Shown: positions 8,445-18,023, counted from the stretch's first letter. The stretch: 64,000 bases of DNA from Leptotrichia wadei (GCF_007990545.2 NZ_AP019829.2:1302001-1366000), one strand, 5' to 3'. The notes: generated from the letters alone by a model not told the origin. Program-made: numbers and translations.

Positions 8445-8532
8445 TCTTAAATTTCATTAATTTTTTATTTCACTTAAATATTTAAATGATTGAGAATCTT
8501 TTATTGTCAATATTTTTAACAATTTTAAAAAA

Positions 8533-8578
8533 ATACATTTACGTATATGTTGACAATTCAAATAAAATATAGTATATT
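8533..8578 (+). promoter_or_regulatory. malQ promoter with operator-like palindrome
   Basis: TTGACA (8550-8555) and TATATT (8573-8578) are 17 bp apart. ATACATTTACGTATAT (8533-8548) ends one base before the -35. It is the same 16-mer as at the PTS promoter, where it appears as its reverse complement relative to transcription. Confidence 0.8.
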
Positions 8579-8632
8579 TAAAGTGAGAAATAAAAATTTA
8601 ATTTTATTAATAATTTTAAGGAGGACATAAAA

Positions 8633-10135
8633 ATGTTCGAAAGAAGTTCAGGTATTTTATTACATCCTACTTCACTTCCAGGAAAATATGGAATTGGAAC
8701 TTTAGGAAAAGAAGCTTTTGCTTTTGTAGATTTTTTGAAAAAATCTAATCAAAAATTATGGCAAATATTCCCGTTAGGGCCGACAGGATATGGTGATTCT
8801 CCATATCAATCATTCTCTACTTTTGCTGGTAATCCATATCTTATTGATTTTGATTTGCTAGTTGAAGAAAATTTATTGTCACAATCTGACTTAGAAGGAA
8901 TTTCATTTGGAGAAAATCCTGAAAATGTTGATTATGGTGCTATTTACAATCAAAAATATCCTTTATTGAGAAAGGTATATGAAAATTACAAAAATACTAA
9001 AGAAAATAAGGAAAGAGAAGAACTAAAACATTTATTTGAAGAATTTAAAGTTCATAATCAAAGCTGGTTAAATGATTTTGCAATGTATATTTCTTTAAAA
9101 AATCATTTTAATGGATTGCCTTGGAATGAATGGCCAGAAGATATTAAATCTAGACAGCCTGAAGCAATGGAAAAATATTACGAAATCATTAAAGAAGAAG
9201 TTGAATATCAAAAATTTATTCAATTTTTATTCTTTAAACAATGGAATGCTGTAAAAAAATATGCTAATGAAAATGGTGTAAAAATAATTGGAGACATCCC
9301 TATTTTCGTAGCTGCTGACAGCTCTGACGCATGGGCAAACCCAGAAATCTTCTTATTTGATGAAGAAAGAAAACCAGTTAAAGTTGCAGGTGTTCCGCCT
9401 GATTATTTCAGTGCTACTGGACAACTTTGGGGAAATCCATTATACAACTGGGATAAATTAAAAGAATTAAACTATAAATGGTGGATTGACAGAGTTAGAG
9501 CCAACCTTTCTACTTGTGACATCATAAGAATTGACCACTTCAGAGGATTCGATGAATATTGGGCTGTTCCTTATGGAGATAAAACAGCTGAAAATGGTAC
9601 TTGGTGCCCAGGTCCTAGAATAGATTTATTTAATGCCATCAAAAATGAACTTGGAACTTTACCTATAATTGCTGAAGATTTGGGAACAATGACACAAGGT
9701 GTTATTGATTTGAGAGAAGCAACTGGATTCCCTGGAATGAAAATTTTAGGATTTGCATTTGATTCTAAAGAAGAAAACGACTACTTGCCTCATACTTACA
9801 CAAAGAACTGCGTAGTTTATACAGGAACTCACGATAATGACACATTAATCGGATGGTTCACAAAAGCCAATGAAGACGATAAGCAATTTGCAAGAGACTA
9901 TTTAAATTCAAGATCTGATGATGAAATCCATTGGGATGCAATAAGAGGTGCATGGAGTTCTGTTGCAAGTATGGCAATCGCCCCAATCCAAGATTTCTTA
10001 GGATTAGGAAGTGAAGCTAGAATCAATACTCCTGGACTTGCTAGCGGAAACTGGCAATGGAGATTAAAAGAAGGCGTATTAACTGATGAACTAGCAGAAA
10101 GAATTGCTAAGTTGACAAAAGTTTACTCAAGATAA
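8633..10135 (+). CDS. malQ: 4-alpha-glucanotransferase (amylomaltase)
   Basis: 500 residues, the usual length for the family (GH77). It disproportionates malto-oligosaccharides, releasing glucose and building longer glucans in the cytoplasm. Motifs seen: GYGDSPYQSFSTFAGNPYLI near 50, IPIFVAADSSDAWANPEIF near 222, IRIDHFRGFDEYWAVP with the catalytic Asp near 296, AEDLGTM with the acid/base Glu near 347, and GTHDND near 400. AAGGAGG lies upstream of the ATG. The divergent PTS EIICB shares its operator, so uptake and processing of alpha-glucosides are probably co-regulated. Confidence 0.96.
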   Translation: MFERSSGILLHPTSLPGKYGIGTLGKEAFAFVDFLKKSNQKLWQIFPLGPTGYGDSPYQSFSTFAGNPYLIDFDLLVEENLLSQSDLEGISFGENPENVDYGAIYNQKYPLLRKVYENYKNTKENKEREELKHLFEEFKVHNQSWLNDFAMYISLKNHFNGLPWNEWPEDIKSRQPEAMEKYYEIIKEEVEYQKFIQFLFFKQWNAVKKYANENGVKIIGDIPIFVAADSSDAWANPEIFLFDEERKPVKVAGVPPDYFSATGQLWGNPLYNWDKLKELNYKWWIDRVRANLSTCDIIRIDHFRGFDEYWAVPYGDKTAENGTWCPGPRIDLFNAIKNELGTLPIIAEDLGTMTQGVIDLREATGFPGMKILGFAFDSKEENDYLPHTYTKNCVVYTGTHDNDTLIGWFTKANEDDKQFARDYLNSRSDDEIHWDAIRGAWSSVASMAIAPIQDFLGLGSEARINTPGLASGNWQWRLKEGVLTDELAERIAKLTKVYSR

Positions 10136-10174
10136 TTTGAAAAAAATTTTTGAAAATAAAAAATTATTATAAAT

Positions 10175-10225
10175 AAAAATAGAGAGAAAAATGAAAATAT
10201 TATTCAAAAAACTCTCTATTTTTTT
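10175..10225 (+). terminator. malQ intrinsic terminator
   Basis: AAAAATAGAGAG pairs with CTCTCTATTTTT across an A-rich 25-base loop and ends in seven Ts, about 40 bases after the malQ stop. Confidence 0.8.
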
Positions 10226-10320
10226 AATCTATTGTATTCAATTTCTTTTAGAATAAAGTTTTCTTTTCTTGGTATCCATCTTTTTGAATTCTTTTCACTG
10301 AATTTATACTCCTAATTTAT

Positions 10321-10416
10321 GGTAAAACTAATTTATAACTGAACTCAAAAGCTATGACTATTTTACTCAATTCCTAAGTTTATAATTAATAGTTTAATTT
10401 TGAACGGGTTCGAGTA
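10321..10416 (-). repeat. ~100-bp dispersed repeat, inverted copy
   Basis: Its reverse complement aligns along its length with 17921-18020, sharing TACTCGAACCC, AAATTAAACTATTAA, TAGTCATAGC and TTTGAGTTC blocks. It covers the last codons and 3' flank of the gene at 10394-10792. Confidence 0.7.
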
Positions 10417-10792
10417 CACTGACAATTTCAAATTTTTCTATTTTTAGAAACATAATATAAATAAGAATTCCAATAACTGTACCTAACTGCTTAGCATCTA
10501 TTTCATCTAAATTAAAAATTAAAATTATTATTACAAAAAGTACTGGAACTAAAAATATCATAGATAAAATGAAAAAATTATATTTAATTTCTACTACAAC
10601 TTCTTCCTTATTTTCCAAATCTAATCCTAATTTTCTTTTTTTAGATTTTTTTTCTGAAAGTATCACATAATCTTCATTAGTTTCAAAAATTATTTCTGAA
10701 TTTGGCTTTAATTTCTTCTTTTCATTGTCTATCCAAATAGTTTTGGGAAATAACCTAAACTTAAATTTATCATGTACGATTATTTTTGACAT
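10394..10792 (-). CDS. Hypothetical two-helix membrane protein
   Basis: 132 residues. A basic, beta-looking N-terminal half (about 1-68) is followed by two hydrophobic segments (about 72-92 and 98-115) and a short tail. No family recognised. It follows purN by 24 bases in the same direction with GGGAG before the ATG, so it may be the last gene of the purine transcript. Its final codons lie inside the dispersed repeat. Confidence 0.65.
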   Translation of the reverse strand: MSKIIVHDKFKFRLFPKTIWIDNEKKKLKPNSEIIFETNEDYVILSEKKSKKRKLGLDLENKEEVVVEIKYNFFILSMIFLVPVLFVIIILIFNLDEIDAKQLGTVIGILIYIMFLKIEKFEIVSVLEPVQN

Positions 10793-10816
10793 TTACTCTC
10801 CCTTTCTTTTTTAATC

Positions 10817-11410
10817 CTATTTTTCAAGCAATTTCTTAATCCCTTCAATCATTAAAACATGCTCCTTTTCAAGCACCCTCTTCTGCAAAACTTCAGGCGT
10901 GTCATCACTAAGTACAGGCACTTTTATCTGCAAAATAATTTCTCCTGTATCAACTCCTGTATCAACAAAATGAATTGTACATCCACTTTCAGTTTCCTTT
11001 GCTTCGATAACTGCTCTGTGAACATTCATTCCATACATTCCTTTTCCACCAAATTTTGGAAGTAATGACGGATGAATATTTATAATTTTTCTTGACCATT
11101 TTTTTATAAATTCTGGCGATAAAATCGACAAATATCCTGCTAATACGATATAATCTGTTTTTTTATCATCATTTTCAAGAACATTGCTAATTTTGTCAGA
11201 CAATTTTTCTTTTAACACTTTTCTGTCAAGTAAAACATTTTTTATGCCATGTTTTGCTGCTCTTTCTAATCCATGACACTTTCTATCTGCAATTACATAA
11301 GAAATTTCACAATTTAAGTTTCCTTGCTCAATGTTGTCAATAATTGACTGTAAGTTCGACCCTCCGCCAGAAACTAAAACTGCTATTCTTTTTTTATTTT
11401 TATTAGACAT
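10817..11410 (-). CDS. purN: Phosphoribosylglycinamide formyltransferase
   Basis: 197 residues from the ATG at 11410, preceded by AAAGAGAG; an upstream in-frame ATG at 11464 lacks a site and would add 18 Lys/Asn-rich residues. It transfers a formyl group from 10-formyl-THF to GAR, the third step of purine synthesis. Motifs: VSGGGSNLQSI near 11, IHPSLLPKF with the catalytic His near 114, and GCTIHFVDTGVDTGEII near 145. It follows purM, separated by a hairpin. Confidence 0.94.
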   Translation of the reverse strand: MSNKNKKRIAVLVSGGGSNLQSIIDNIEQGNLNCEISYVIADRKCHGLERAAKHGIKNVLLDRKVLKEKLSDKISNVLENDDKKTDYIVLAGYLSILSPEFIKKWSRKIINIHPSLLPKFGGKGMYGMNVHRAVIEAKETESGCTIHFVDTGVDTGEIILQIKVPVLSDDTPEVLQKRVLEKEHVLMIEGIKKLLEK

Positions 11411-11522
11411 TTTTTCACTCTCTTTAAATTTATTTTTATTATCTTTATTTTTCAGACAAATCACTAAATTTCAAAAATTATAGATTTTAAGTAAAATTTA
11501 TAAAAATTTACTAGAATTAAAA

Positions 11523-11553
11523 GCAGGAACGGTAACTAAAATTAAGTCCCTGC
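11523..11553 (-). terminator. Hairpin between purM and purN
   Basis: On the minus strand GCAGGGAC pairs with GTTCCTGC (one G-U pair) around a 15-base loop, followed by only four Ts. It is more likely a partial terminator or processing site than a full stop. Confidence 0.5.
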
Positions 11554-11583
11554 CTATTCATCAATAATTTTTGTCAATATTTC

Positions 11584-12582
11584 TTAATACAAATTAATTT
11601 TTTCGTCACCTTTAACAATAGCTCCTAATTCATAGGCTTCTTCTCCATTTTCAGCCAAAATATCAATAACTGTTTTCACATCATTTTTATTTACGATAAC
11701 AACAAATCCAACTCCCATATTAAATGTTCCCCACATTTCTTCTTCTGGAACTCTTGAGAATGCTTCGTGTTTAAATAATGGATGAACTTTTACTTTTGCT
11801 TTTTCGATGTTTGCACAAAGTCCATCTGGTATAGTTCTTGGAACGTTTTCAATAAGTCCTCCACCAGTTATGTGAGCCATTCCGTTCACTTGTACTTTTT
11901 CCATAACTTTTTGAATTGGTTTTACATAAATTTTTGTTGGTGTCAATAAATGTTCTCCAATTGTTTTTCCGTTATATTCTTCACTAAAATCAGTAAATAA
12001 TTTTCTTAACAATGAGAACCCGTTACTGTGAGCTCCACTTGAAGGAATTGCAACAATTACATCTCCTTCTTGAACTTTACTTCCATTAACCATTTTTTCT
12101 TCTTCAACTACACCAACTGCAAATCCTGCAATGTCATATTCTCCATCTGCATAAAACCCAGGCATTTCAGCAGTTTCTCCACCTACTAAAGCTGAATCTC
12201 CTTGAAGACAACCTTCTACAACACCTTTAATTATTTCAGAAGAAACATTTGAGTCCAATTTTCCACAAGCTAGGTAATCTAAGAAAAATAATGGTTGTGC
12301 TCCGTGACACAAAATATCATTTACACACATCGCAACACAGTCAATTCCAACTGTATCGTATTTATTTGTTTCAAATGCAACTTTTAACTTTGTCCCAACT
12401 CCGTCAGTTCCAGACACTAAAATTGGTTTTTTATATTCTCCTAATTTGTATAAAGCTCCAAAACTTCCCAATTCGTTCATAACATTTTTGTTGTAAGTTG
12501 CTTTTACTCTTTCTTTTATTTTTGCAACACTTCTGTATCCTTCTTCTTTATCTACTCCTGAATCTTTATAAGAAATTGACAT
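11584..12582 (-). CDS. purM: Phosphoribosylformylglycinamidine cyclo-ligase (AIR synthetase)
   Basis: 332 residues, usual family length. It closes FGAM to AIR with ATP, the fifth step of purine synthesis. Visible motifs: SYKDSGVDKEEG at the start, GTDGVGTKLKVA near 59, VNDILCHGAQPLFFLDYLA near 87, GGETAEMPGFY near 138, and HITGGGLIENVPR near 238. AGGAGG precedes the ATG. It lies between the YciI-like gene and purN in the same direction. Confidence 0.95.
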   Translation of the reverse strand: MSISYKDSGVDKEEGYRSVAKIKERVKATYNKNVMNELGSFGALYKLGEYKKPILVSGTDGVGTKLKVAFETNKYDTVGIDCVAMCVNDILCHGAQPLFFLDYLACGKLDSNVSSEIIKGVVEGCLQGDSALVGGETAEMPGFYADGEYDIAGFAVGVVEEEKMVNGSKVQEGDVIVAIPSSGAHSNGFSLLRKLFTDFSEEYNGKTIGEHLLTPTKIYVKPIQKVMEKVQVNGMAHITGGGLIENVPRTIPDGLCANIEKAKVKVHPLFKHEAFSRVPEEEMWGTFNMGVGFVVIVNKNDVKTVIDILAENGEEAYELGAIVKGDEKINLY

Positions 12583-12615
12583 TCTTTATCCTCCTGTTTT
12601 AAATTAAATCTCTAT

Positions 12616-12903
12616 TTATTTTACAAAATTTGCAAAATCTTCTACATATTTTGTAGGGAAAAATTCTGTAATTTCATATTCCGCAATTCTATTTATATTA
12701 AACGGATCTTCTGAAATTATTTTCTTAACTTCTTCTAAATTTTCTGCATTTAGCAAAATTACACCGCCTGTTCTAGGATTTTTTCTTCCTGAACAAATAA
12801 ACTTTCCCATTCCATAATATTTTTCTAAAAATTTTATATGTTCTTCTAAATATTTTTCAACTTCACCTACTGCTTTTACATAATTTAAACTCACTATATA
12901 CAT
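12616..12903 (-). CDS. YciI-like protein in the purine cluster
   Basis: 95 residues with the YciI fold pattern: a short strand (MYIVSLNYVK), a His in EEHIKFLEKYY near 22, then GGVILLNAENLEEVKKIISEDPF near 46-68 and a C-terminal EITEFFP. YciI domains resemble ferredoxin-like dimers with a conserved His/Asp pair. Most have no known reaction. It sits 25 bases after purF and 34 before purM, so it is almost certainly co-transcribed with them. A role in handling a purine intermediate is possible but is inference from position. Confidence 0.75.
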   Translation of the reverse strand: MYIVSLNYVKAVGEVEKYLEEHIKFLEKYYGMGKFICSGRKNPRTGGVILLNAENLEEVKKIISEDPFNINRIAEYEITEFFPTKYVEDFANFVK

Positions 12904-12927
12904 TTTTTCACCTTATTTTTCAATTCT

Positions 12928-14379
12928 TTATTTTTTCAATTCTTTCAAAGCCTCTTTTTGAATCGGTGTCAACAAAGCGTAAAATTCTTCCTCATAATCT
13001 CCTAATCCAGCTGGATAATCTCCATTAAAGCATTCCATGCAAAGTCCAGTATATGGCGCATCAAAATTAAGTCCTATCGAATCAATTAATCCATCAATAC
13101 TCAAGAAAGCCAATGAATCTGCACCAATGTACTCTCTTACTTCTTCAACAGTTTTATTTGCTGAAATCAATTCTGATGAATTTGACACATCAATTCCATA
13201 AAAAATAGGAAACTTAAATTCTGGCGAGGCGATTCTTACATGAACTTCTTTTGCTCCAGCCTCCTTCAATAACTGAACAATACGACTTGAAGTTGTTCCA
13301 CGAACTATTGAATCATCAATCATAACTACAACTTTATCTTTTACGACACCTTTTACAGCAGAAAGTTTCATTCTAACACCTTGTTCTCTAAGTTCCTGAG
13401 TTGGCTGAATAAATGTTCTTGCTACATATTGATTTTTGATTAATCCCATTTCATAAGGTTTCCCGCTTTCTTCTGCATAACCACTCGCTGCCGATAATGA
13501 CGAATTTGGAACTCCAATTATAATATCTGCATTTTCAACAGGTGCTTCTTGTGCCAATCTTCTTCCGCATCTTTTACGAGCCGAATGTACATTTATTCCT
13601 GAAATATCCGAATCAGGTCTTGCAAAATACACATATTCCATCGCCGCAATCGCAGTTGAAGTATCGTCAGTATATTTTTCAATCCTGTATCCATCTTTAT
13701 CAATGATTACAACTTCTCCAGATCTAATATTTCTAACAAATTCCGCTCCAACAATTTCCAACGCACAAGTTTCACTCGCCAAAATATACGCTCCATTTTT
13801 TGTTTTCCCCAAAATTAAAGGACGGAATTCAAAAGGGTCAACTGCACCGTACAATTCTGTCTGAGTTTGAACTAAGAAAGAAAATCCACCTTTTACTTGT
13901 CTTAACGCATCTTTCAATTGGCTCAAAAAATCTTTTTCTTTACTTCTTCTAATCAAATGAACCAACACTTCTGTATCTGATGTAGAATGAAAAATCGCAC
14001 CATGCTCTTCCAATTCTCTTTTTAACGTTTTCGCATTAATCAAATTTCCATTGTGTGCCAAAGCGATGCTTCCATCAAAAAATTGAAATAGGAATGGCTG
14101 AATATTACGACCACTGCTGCTTCCAGAAGTCGCATATCTAACATGTCCAATAGCGCTGTTCCCTTCCAATCTATTAAATATCCTGTCATCATTAAACACT
14201 TCTGACACAAGTCCAGGCCCACGATGACCATTTACACGAACTCCATCACTTACCACAATTCCCGCCGCTTCCTGTCCTCTGTGCTGTAAACTGTGAAGTC
14301 CATAATAAGTAAGTCTTGCTGCATTAGGATGTCCAAAAACTCCAAATACTCCGCATTCCTCATTCAAACTCTTAATCAT
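12928..14379 (-). CDS. purF: Amidophosphoribosyltransferase
   Basis: 483 residues from the ATG at 14379. An earlier in-frame ATG (14397) is part of the GGAGG ribosome-binding site itself. It converts PRPP and glutamine to phosphoribosylamine, the first committed purine step. The N-terminal nucleophile domain has NEECGVFG after a short propeptide, as in the Bacillus type. RYATSG lies near 73, the PRPP loop [15 protein letters not shown] near 350, and late cysteines in CMECFNG fit a [4Fe-4S] enzyme. Confidence 0.95.
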   Translation of the reverse strand: MIKSLNEECGVFGVFGHPNAARLTYYGLHSLQHRGQEAAGIVVSDGVRVNGHRGPGLVSEVFNDDRIFNRLEGNSAIGHVRYATSGSSSGRNIQPFLFQFFDGSIALAHNGNLINAKTLKRELEEHGAIFHSTSDTEVLVHLIRRSKEKDFLSQLKDALRQVKGGFSFLVQTQTELYGAVDPFEFRPLILGKTKNGAYILASETCALEIVGAEFVRNIRSGEVVIIDKDGYRIEKYTDDTSTAIAAMEYVYFARPDSDISGINVHSARKRCGRRLAQEAPVENADIIIGVPNSSLSAASGYAEESGKPYEMGLIKNQYVARTFIQPTQELREQGVRMKLSAVKGVVKDKVVVMIDDSIVRGTTSSRIVQLLKEAGAKEVHVRIASPEFKFPIFYGIDVSNSSELISANKTVEEVREYIGADSLAFLSIDGLIDSIGLNFDAPYTGLCMECFNGDYPAGLGDYEEEFYALLTPIQKEALKELKK

Positions 14380-14472
14380 TTTGTTAGTTTCCTCCATTTT
14401 TTATCATAAACTATTCTAGCTTATAATTTTATCAATATTTTTACCATAAAAATTACTTTTTAATTTATTTTA

Positions 14473-14498
14473 CGACAAGAAGTTAATACCCCTTGCCG
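14473..14498 (-). repeat. Dispersed CAAGGGG hairpin, between purC and purF
   Basis: On the minus strand CGGCAAG pairs with CTTGTCG (one G-U) around GGGTATTAACTT. Nearly the same loop occurs at 48889-48910 with different but compensated stem ends. There is no T-run, so it is not a typical terminator. Confidence 0.6.
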
Positions 14499-14556
14499 AT
14501 TTAAAACTTATAAAAAATTTTTATTTAGATATGAACCATAAATTGATTTTAAAAAT

Positions 14557-15276
14557 TTACTCTGCCAATGCTTTTTCTAAACGTCTTAAAACTTCACGAT
14601 ATGCACCCATTACATCTCCCAAATCTTGTCTAAATCTATCTTTATCCAATTTTTTAAGTGTATCTTTATCCCAAAGTCTCATTGAATCTGGACTAATTTC
14701 ATCTGCAAGTAAAATATTTCCATCTTTATCTCTTCCGAACTCAACTTTATAATCCACCAAAATCAAGTTCATTTTATCAAATAATTTAGACAATAAATCA
14801 TTAATCAAAAAAGTTTGTTCTTTAATCTTAGCTAGTTCTTCTTCAGTAACCAATTCCAACGCCAAAGCATGATCATCATTTAGCAACGGATCTCCCAAAT
14901 CATCATTTTTGTAAGATAATTCAAAAGTAGGTCTTTTAAAGATTTTTCCTTCTTCAGCCGCATATCTTTTTACAAAACTTCCAGTTGCTCTATTTCTAAT
15001 AATTACTTCCAAAGGCACAATTTCAACTTTTTTACAAAGTTGTTCCCTTTCATTCAAAGTTTTAATCCAGTGAGTTTTTACACCGTGTTTAATCAAATAT
15101 CCATAAAGTAATGTAGAAATTTTATTATTTAAAATCCCTTTATCTTCCAATTGATCTTTTTTTACTCCATTAAATGCAGTTGCATCATCTTTAAAATACA
15201 TAATTATTTCATCCGCTTTGTCTGTTGCAAAAACTGATTTTGCTTTTCCTTCGTAAATTTTTTCTCTTTTTTCCAT
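14557..15276 (-). CDS. purC: SAICAR synthetase
   Basis: 239 residues from the ATG at 15276; the ATG at 15291 lies within the ATGGAGG ribosome-binding site. It joins CAIR and aspartate with ATP. Motifs: REKIYEGKAKSVF at the start, MYFKDDATAFNGVKKD near 28, EVIIRNRATGSF near 90, LVDYKVEFGRD near 173, LADEISPDSMRLWD near 191. It lies between purE and purF, with hairpins in both gaps. Confidence 0.95.
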   Translation of the reverse strand: MEKREKIYEGKAKSVFATDKADEIIMYFKDDATAFNGVKKDQLEDKGILNNKISTLLYGYLIKHGVKTHWIKTLNEREQLCKKVEIVPLEVIIRNRATGSFVKRYAAEEGKIFKRPTFELSYKNDDLGDPLLNDDHALALELVTEEELAKIKEQTFLINDLLSKLFDKMNLILVDYKVEFGRDKDGNILLADEISPDSMRLWDKDTLKKLDKDRFRQDLGDVMGAYREVLRRLEKALAE

Positions 15277-15360
15277 TTTTATTTCCTCCATTTTTTTATT
15301 TTTAAATCATATCAAATAAATATTATATTGTTCAATAACTTGAATTTTTTTTATTTCCAT

Positions 15361-15384
15361 AAGGGGTCAATATCAATACCCCTT
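15361..15384 (-). repeat. Dispersed AAGGGGT hairpin, between purE and purC
   Basis: AAGGGGT and ACCCCTT form a perfect 7-bp stem around a 10-base loop. It is related in sequence to the hairpins at 14473, 22936, 31424 and 48889. No T-run follows on the minus strand. Confidence 0.6.
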
Positions 15385-15448
15385 GCTTCAAAATATTTGT
15401 TTTATTAAATTATAAATACATATAATTTTTGAATAAGTCTATTACAAA

Positions 15449-15928
15449 TTATAACTCAACTTTCTTCTCATTGTCAGCAATAAATTTAGCTTTCATCTCT
15501 TTTCTAAAATTAATCAATTTTTCTCTAATTTCAGGATATTTTACCGCAAGAATTTGCACAGCTAGCATTCCTGAATTGTATGAATTATTAATTCCAACAG
15601 TTGCTACTGGAATAGATTTTGGCATTTGAACAATCGAATAAAGTGCATCCAATCCTTCAAGTGCACCATTTAAAGGCACTCCAACTACAGGCAGTATTGT
15701 TTTTGAAGCAATAACTCCAGGTAAATGTGCCGCAAGTCCAGCACCAGCAATAATCACTTCTGCACCTCTTTTTTCAACATCAGCTAAAACTTCTTCCAAT
15801 TTTTCAGGAACTCTGTGAGCCGACAATACATAAGCCTCAAACTCAATTCCAAATTCTCTCAAGCAATTTGCTGCACCTCTCATTTTGTCAGTATCTGACT
15901 GACTTCCAAAAAATATTGCTACTTTCAT
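15449..15928 (-). CDS. purE: N5-carboxyaminoimidazole ribonucleotide mutase
   Basis: 159 residues, the class I PurE length. It moves the carboxylate of N5-CAIR to give CAIR and in this class works with PurK, which is not in the window. Motifs: FGSQSDTDKM near 8, SAHRVPEKL near 36, GAGLAAHLPGVIASKT near 62, VPLNGALEGLDALYSIVQMP near 82, TVGINNSYNSG near 110. AAAGGAG lies before the ATG. It starts the compact part of the pur cluster after two lipoprotein loci. Confidence 0.95.
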   Translation of the reverse strand: MKVAIFFGSQSDTDKMRGAANCLREFGIEFEAYVLSAHRVPEKLEEVLADVEKRGAEVIIAGAGLAAHLPGVIASKTILPVVGVPLNGALEGLDALYSIVQMPKSIPVATVGINNSYNSGMLAVQILAVKYPEIREKLINFRKEMKAKFIADNEKKVEL

Positions 15929-15968
15929 TTTATAAATCTCCTTTCATTTCTTCTTTATTTATTTTTAC

Positions 15969-16668
15969 TTACTTTAATTCTCTATTTAAAATATCATAAC
16001 CACATTTTTCATTAATTTTCAAATCTGATGTTTCCATAACAATATTTACAATATTTCTATCTGTGTTTTTAACGTATTTTCCATAAAATATAATTTTTTC
16101 TTTATTATTTCTAATATCGTTAAAATTTTTAGAAAAATAGCTATAAAAATTTTTATTGTCTGAATATTCAGCTTGTAAAACTAAATCAAATTCATTTTTA
16201 AATCCCAACACAGAAGTATTTTCAGATTTCAAGATTTTTATATTTTCAAATTTATCAAGTTTAAAAGATTGTATTTGAAAATAGAAATTAAAATTTTAAA
16301 TTATTTATAACTTTGTCATTTTCAGCATTATAAAACTTTCTGTTTTTATATAAGATTGGTATTTCTTTAATTTTATTTTCTATTTCTTCAGTATAGTTTC
16401 CGTTCCAATTTCCATTTTCCTTTTTTAAAAATAAAATTTTATTGTTTTCTTTACCATCTCTTTTATCTTTCATTGTCAATTCATACTTTGTATTACAAAA
16501 TTCATCTAATGTTTTTTTTGAATAACTATTTATAATGCCATTTTTTTAAATCTTTGCCTCCTTTTCCAAATCTCTAGGTTTTTCTAATTTCCAGTCTACA
16601 AAAAGAAACATTATTGGACAAGATGCAAGTATTGATATTACTATAGTTATGAACATTATTTTTCTCAT
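15969..16668 (-). pseudogene. Broken lipoprotein gene
   Basis: The ATG at 16668, after AAAGGAT, opens a lipoprotein signal (MRKIMFITIVISILASC). The frame meets TAA beside an A-run at about 16550, then reads on in the same frame through KNGIINSYSKKTLDEFCNTKYELT. It meets another stop near 16290 and continues in a neighbouring frame to the end at 15969 (KYVKNTDRNIVNIVM, NEKCGYDIL). Two lesions in one recognisable product make this a pseudogene or sequencing artefact. Function unknown. Confidence 0.65.
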
Positions 16669-16765
16669 ATTCTATCCTTTAATAAAAAATCTAATCTCCT
16701 GCACCATTTTTTATGTAAATTTTTACTTATCTATATAAAAATCAGCTTTCTTTTTATTTGAATCA

Positions 16766-17881
16766 CTATCTGCTTCTTGCAAGTTGTTTTCTTATAACTT
16801 GTTCTATTTCGTTATTTCTTTTCATAAGAAGTATTCCAATTGCATTTATATCTGTATATGTCTTATTTTCCATATCAGACATTATTTGATTAATTAATTC
16901 TAAATTTGCTTTATTTTCTTTTTTAGCCAAAAGATATATTTCTTTGTTTATTATTGTTTTGGAGTTTATAAATTCATACTCCTTATTTTCCATCGTATCT
17001 GATAATTTTTTTATTTCTGATTGAATTTTTTTCAAATCTTGTAAATATTTTTCGCTGTCTTTTTCTTCAACTGGAACTTCAAATGTCTCTTCTGCATTAT
17101 AAATTTCATTCCAATCATACAATTTATAACAAAATATATCAATCAATAAACTTTCTTTAAACAAATCACTTATTGGTGTATTATTTCCATATTGCTGATC
17201 TGCATAAAAAACAGCCGTTTTTTTTAGTAAATATTTTAATTTAAAAATAAATATTTTGTTTAATTCCTTATATTTTTCCTTACGTTGTTTAATACTTTCT
17301 AAATATTCAGAATTTAAAGTTTTTCCCTTTGAAAAATTGTCCTTTTTATAATCTCCTGATTGATAATAATTTTTCAAGTTATCTGCTTTTAACTTCCAAA
17401 TTTTTAATGATTCAATCCAATTTCCTGTTAATTTACTAAACAGCTTATCTTTTTTATTTTCTTTTTCCATTGCCTGAATTATACTGTCAAAATCTGAAAA
17501 ATTTTTTTCTGATGCCATTTTCAAAAAGTCATTTATTTGCTTTTCATCAGGTTTTACAAAATTATTATTATCATCTAAAAATATCTTTTTGTAATCATAA
17601 AAAAAATCTTTTTCATAAAAATACATGCTTATTTTAACAACATTGTTACCATAACGAGGCATATTTTCAGCAATTTCTCTGAATTCTTCCTTCCAATTCT
17701 TAGGTATATGTTCAAAATCCAGCATTTCATCAAGTGAGATTTCACGTAAAACATCCTGATTACTCACATTTTCAACCTTTTTATTTTGAGCATTCTCCGA
17801 CTTTTCTTCTTTCCTTTGGCAATTTGACAAAACTAACGACAGCAAAATGGCTAAAAACAGAAATTTATTTATTTTTTTCAC
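16766..17881 (-). CDS. Lipoprotein, DUF3829-like
   Basis: 371 residues. The signal ends in a lipobox, LVLSNC, with the acylated Cys near 21, followed by a Lys/Glu/Asn-rich linker. The rest is mostly helical and charged. The tail LMKRNNEIEQVIRKQL and length resemble DUF3829-type lipoproteins, but I am not sure of the family. It lies between purL and purE in the same direction, beside a broken lipoprotein gene and a dispersed repeat. It looks like an insertion in the purine cluster rather than a purine gene. Confidence 0.6.
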   Translation of the reverse strand: MKKINKFLFLAILLSLVLSNCQRKEEKSENAQNKKVENVSNQDVLREISLDEMLDFEHIPKNWKEEFREIAENMPRYGNNVVKISMYFYEKDFFYDYKKIFLDDNNNFVKPDEKQINDFLKMASEKNFSDFDSIIQAMEKENKKDKLFSKLTGNWIESLKIWKLKADNLKNYYQSGDYKKDNFSKGKTLNSEYLESIKQRKEKYKELNKIFIFKLKYLLKKTAVFYADQQYGNNTPISDLFKESLLIDIFCYKLYDWNEIYNAEETFEVPVEEKDSEKYLQDLKKIQSEIKKLSDTMENKEYEFINSKTIINKEIYLLAKKENKANLELINQIMSDMENKTYTDINAIGILLMKRNNEIEQVIRKQLARSR

Positions 17882-17920
17882 ACCAAACTTCCTTTACAAA
17901 AAACTAAAATTATTTAAGTT

Positions 17921-18020
17921 ATACTCGAACCCATTTAAAATTAAACTATTAAAAATTAGACATTAGGGTTTGAATAAATAGTCATAGCCTTTGAGTTCTG
18001 TTTTAAAACAGTTTTACTAT
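17921..18020 (+). repeat. ~100-bp dispersed repeat, direct copy
   Basis: Aligns to the reverse complement of 10321-10416 over about 100 bp. It includes a perfect CTGTTTTAAAACAG palindrome (17998-18011). It sits between purL and the lipoprotein gene. Confidence 0.7.
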
Positions 18021-18023
18021 GCA

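Noticed and set aside
10403-10418. tRNA-like GGTTCGAGT
   Set aside because: No acceptor or anticodon stem fits around it. It lies at the end of a coding gene within a dispersed repeat.
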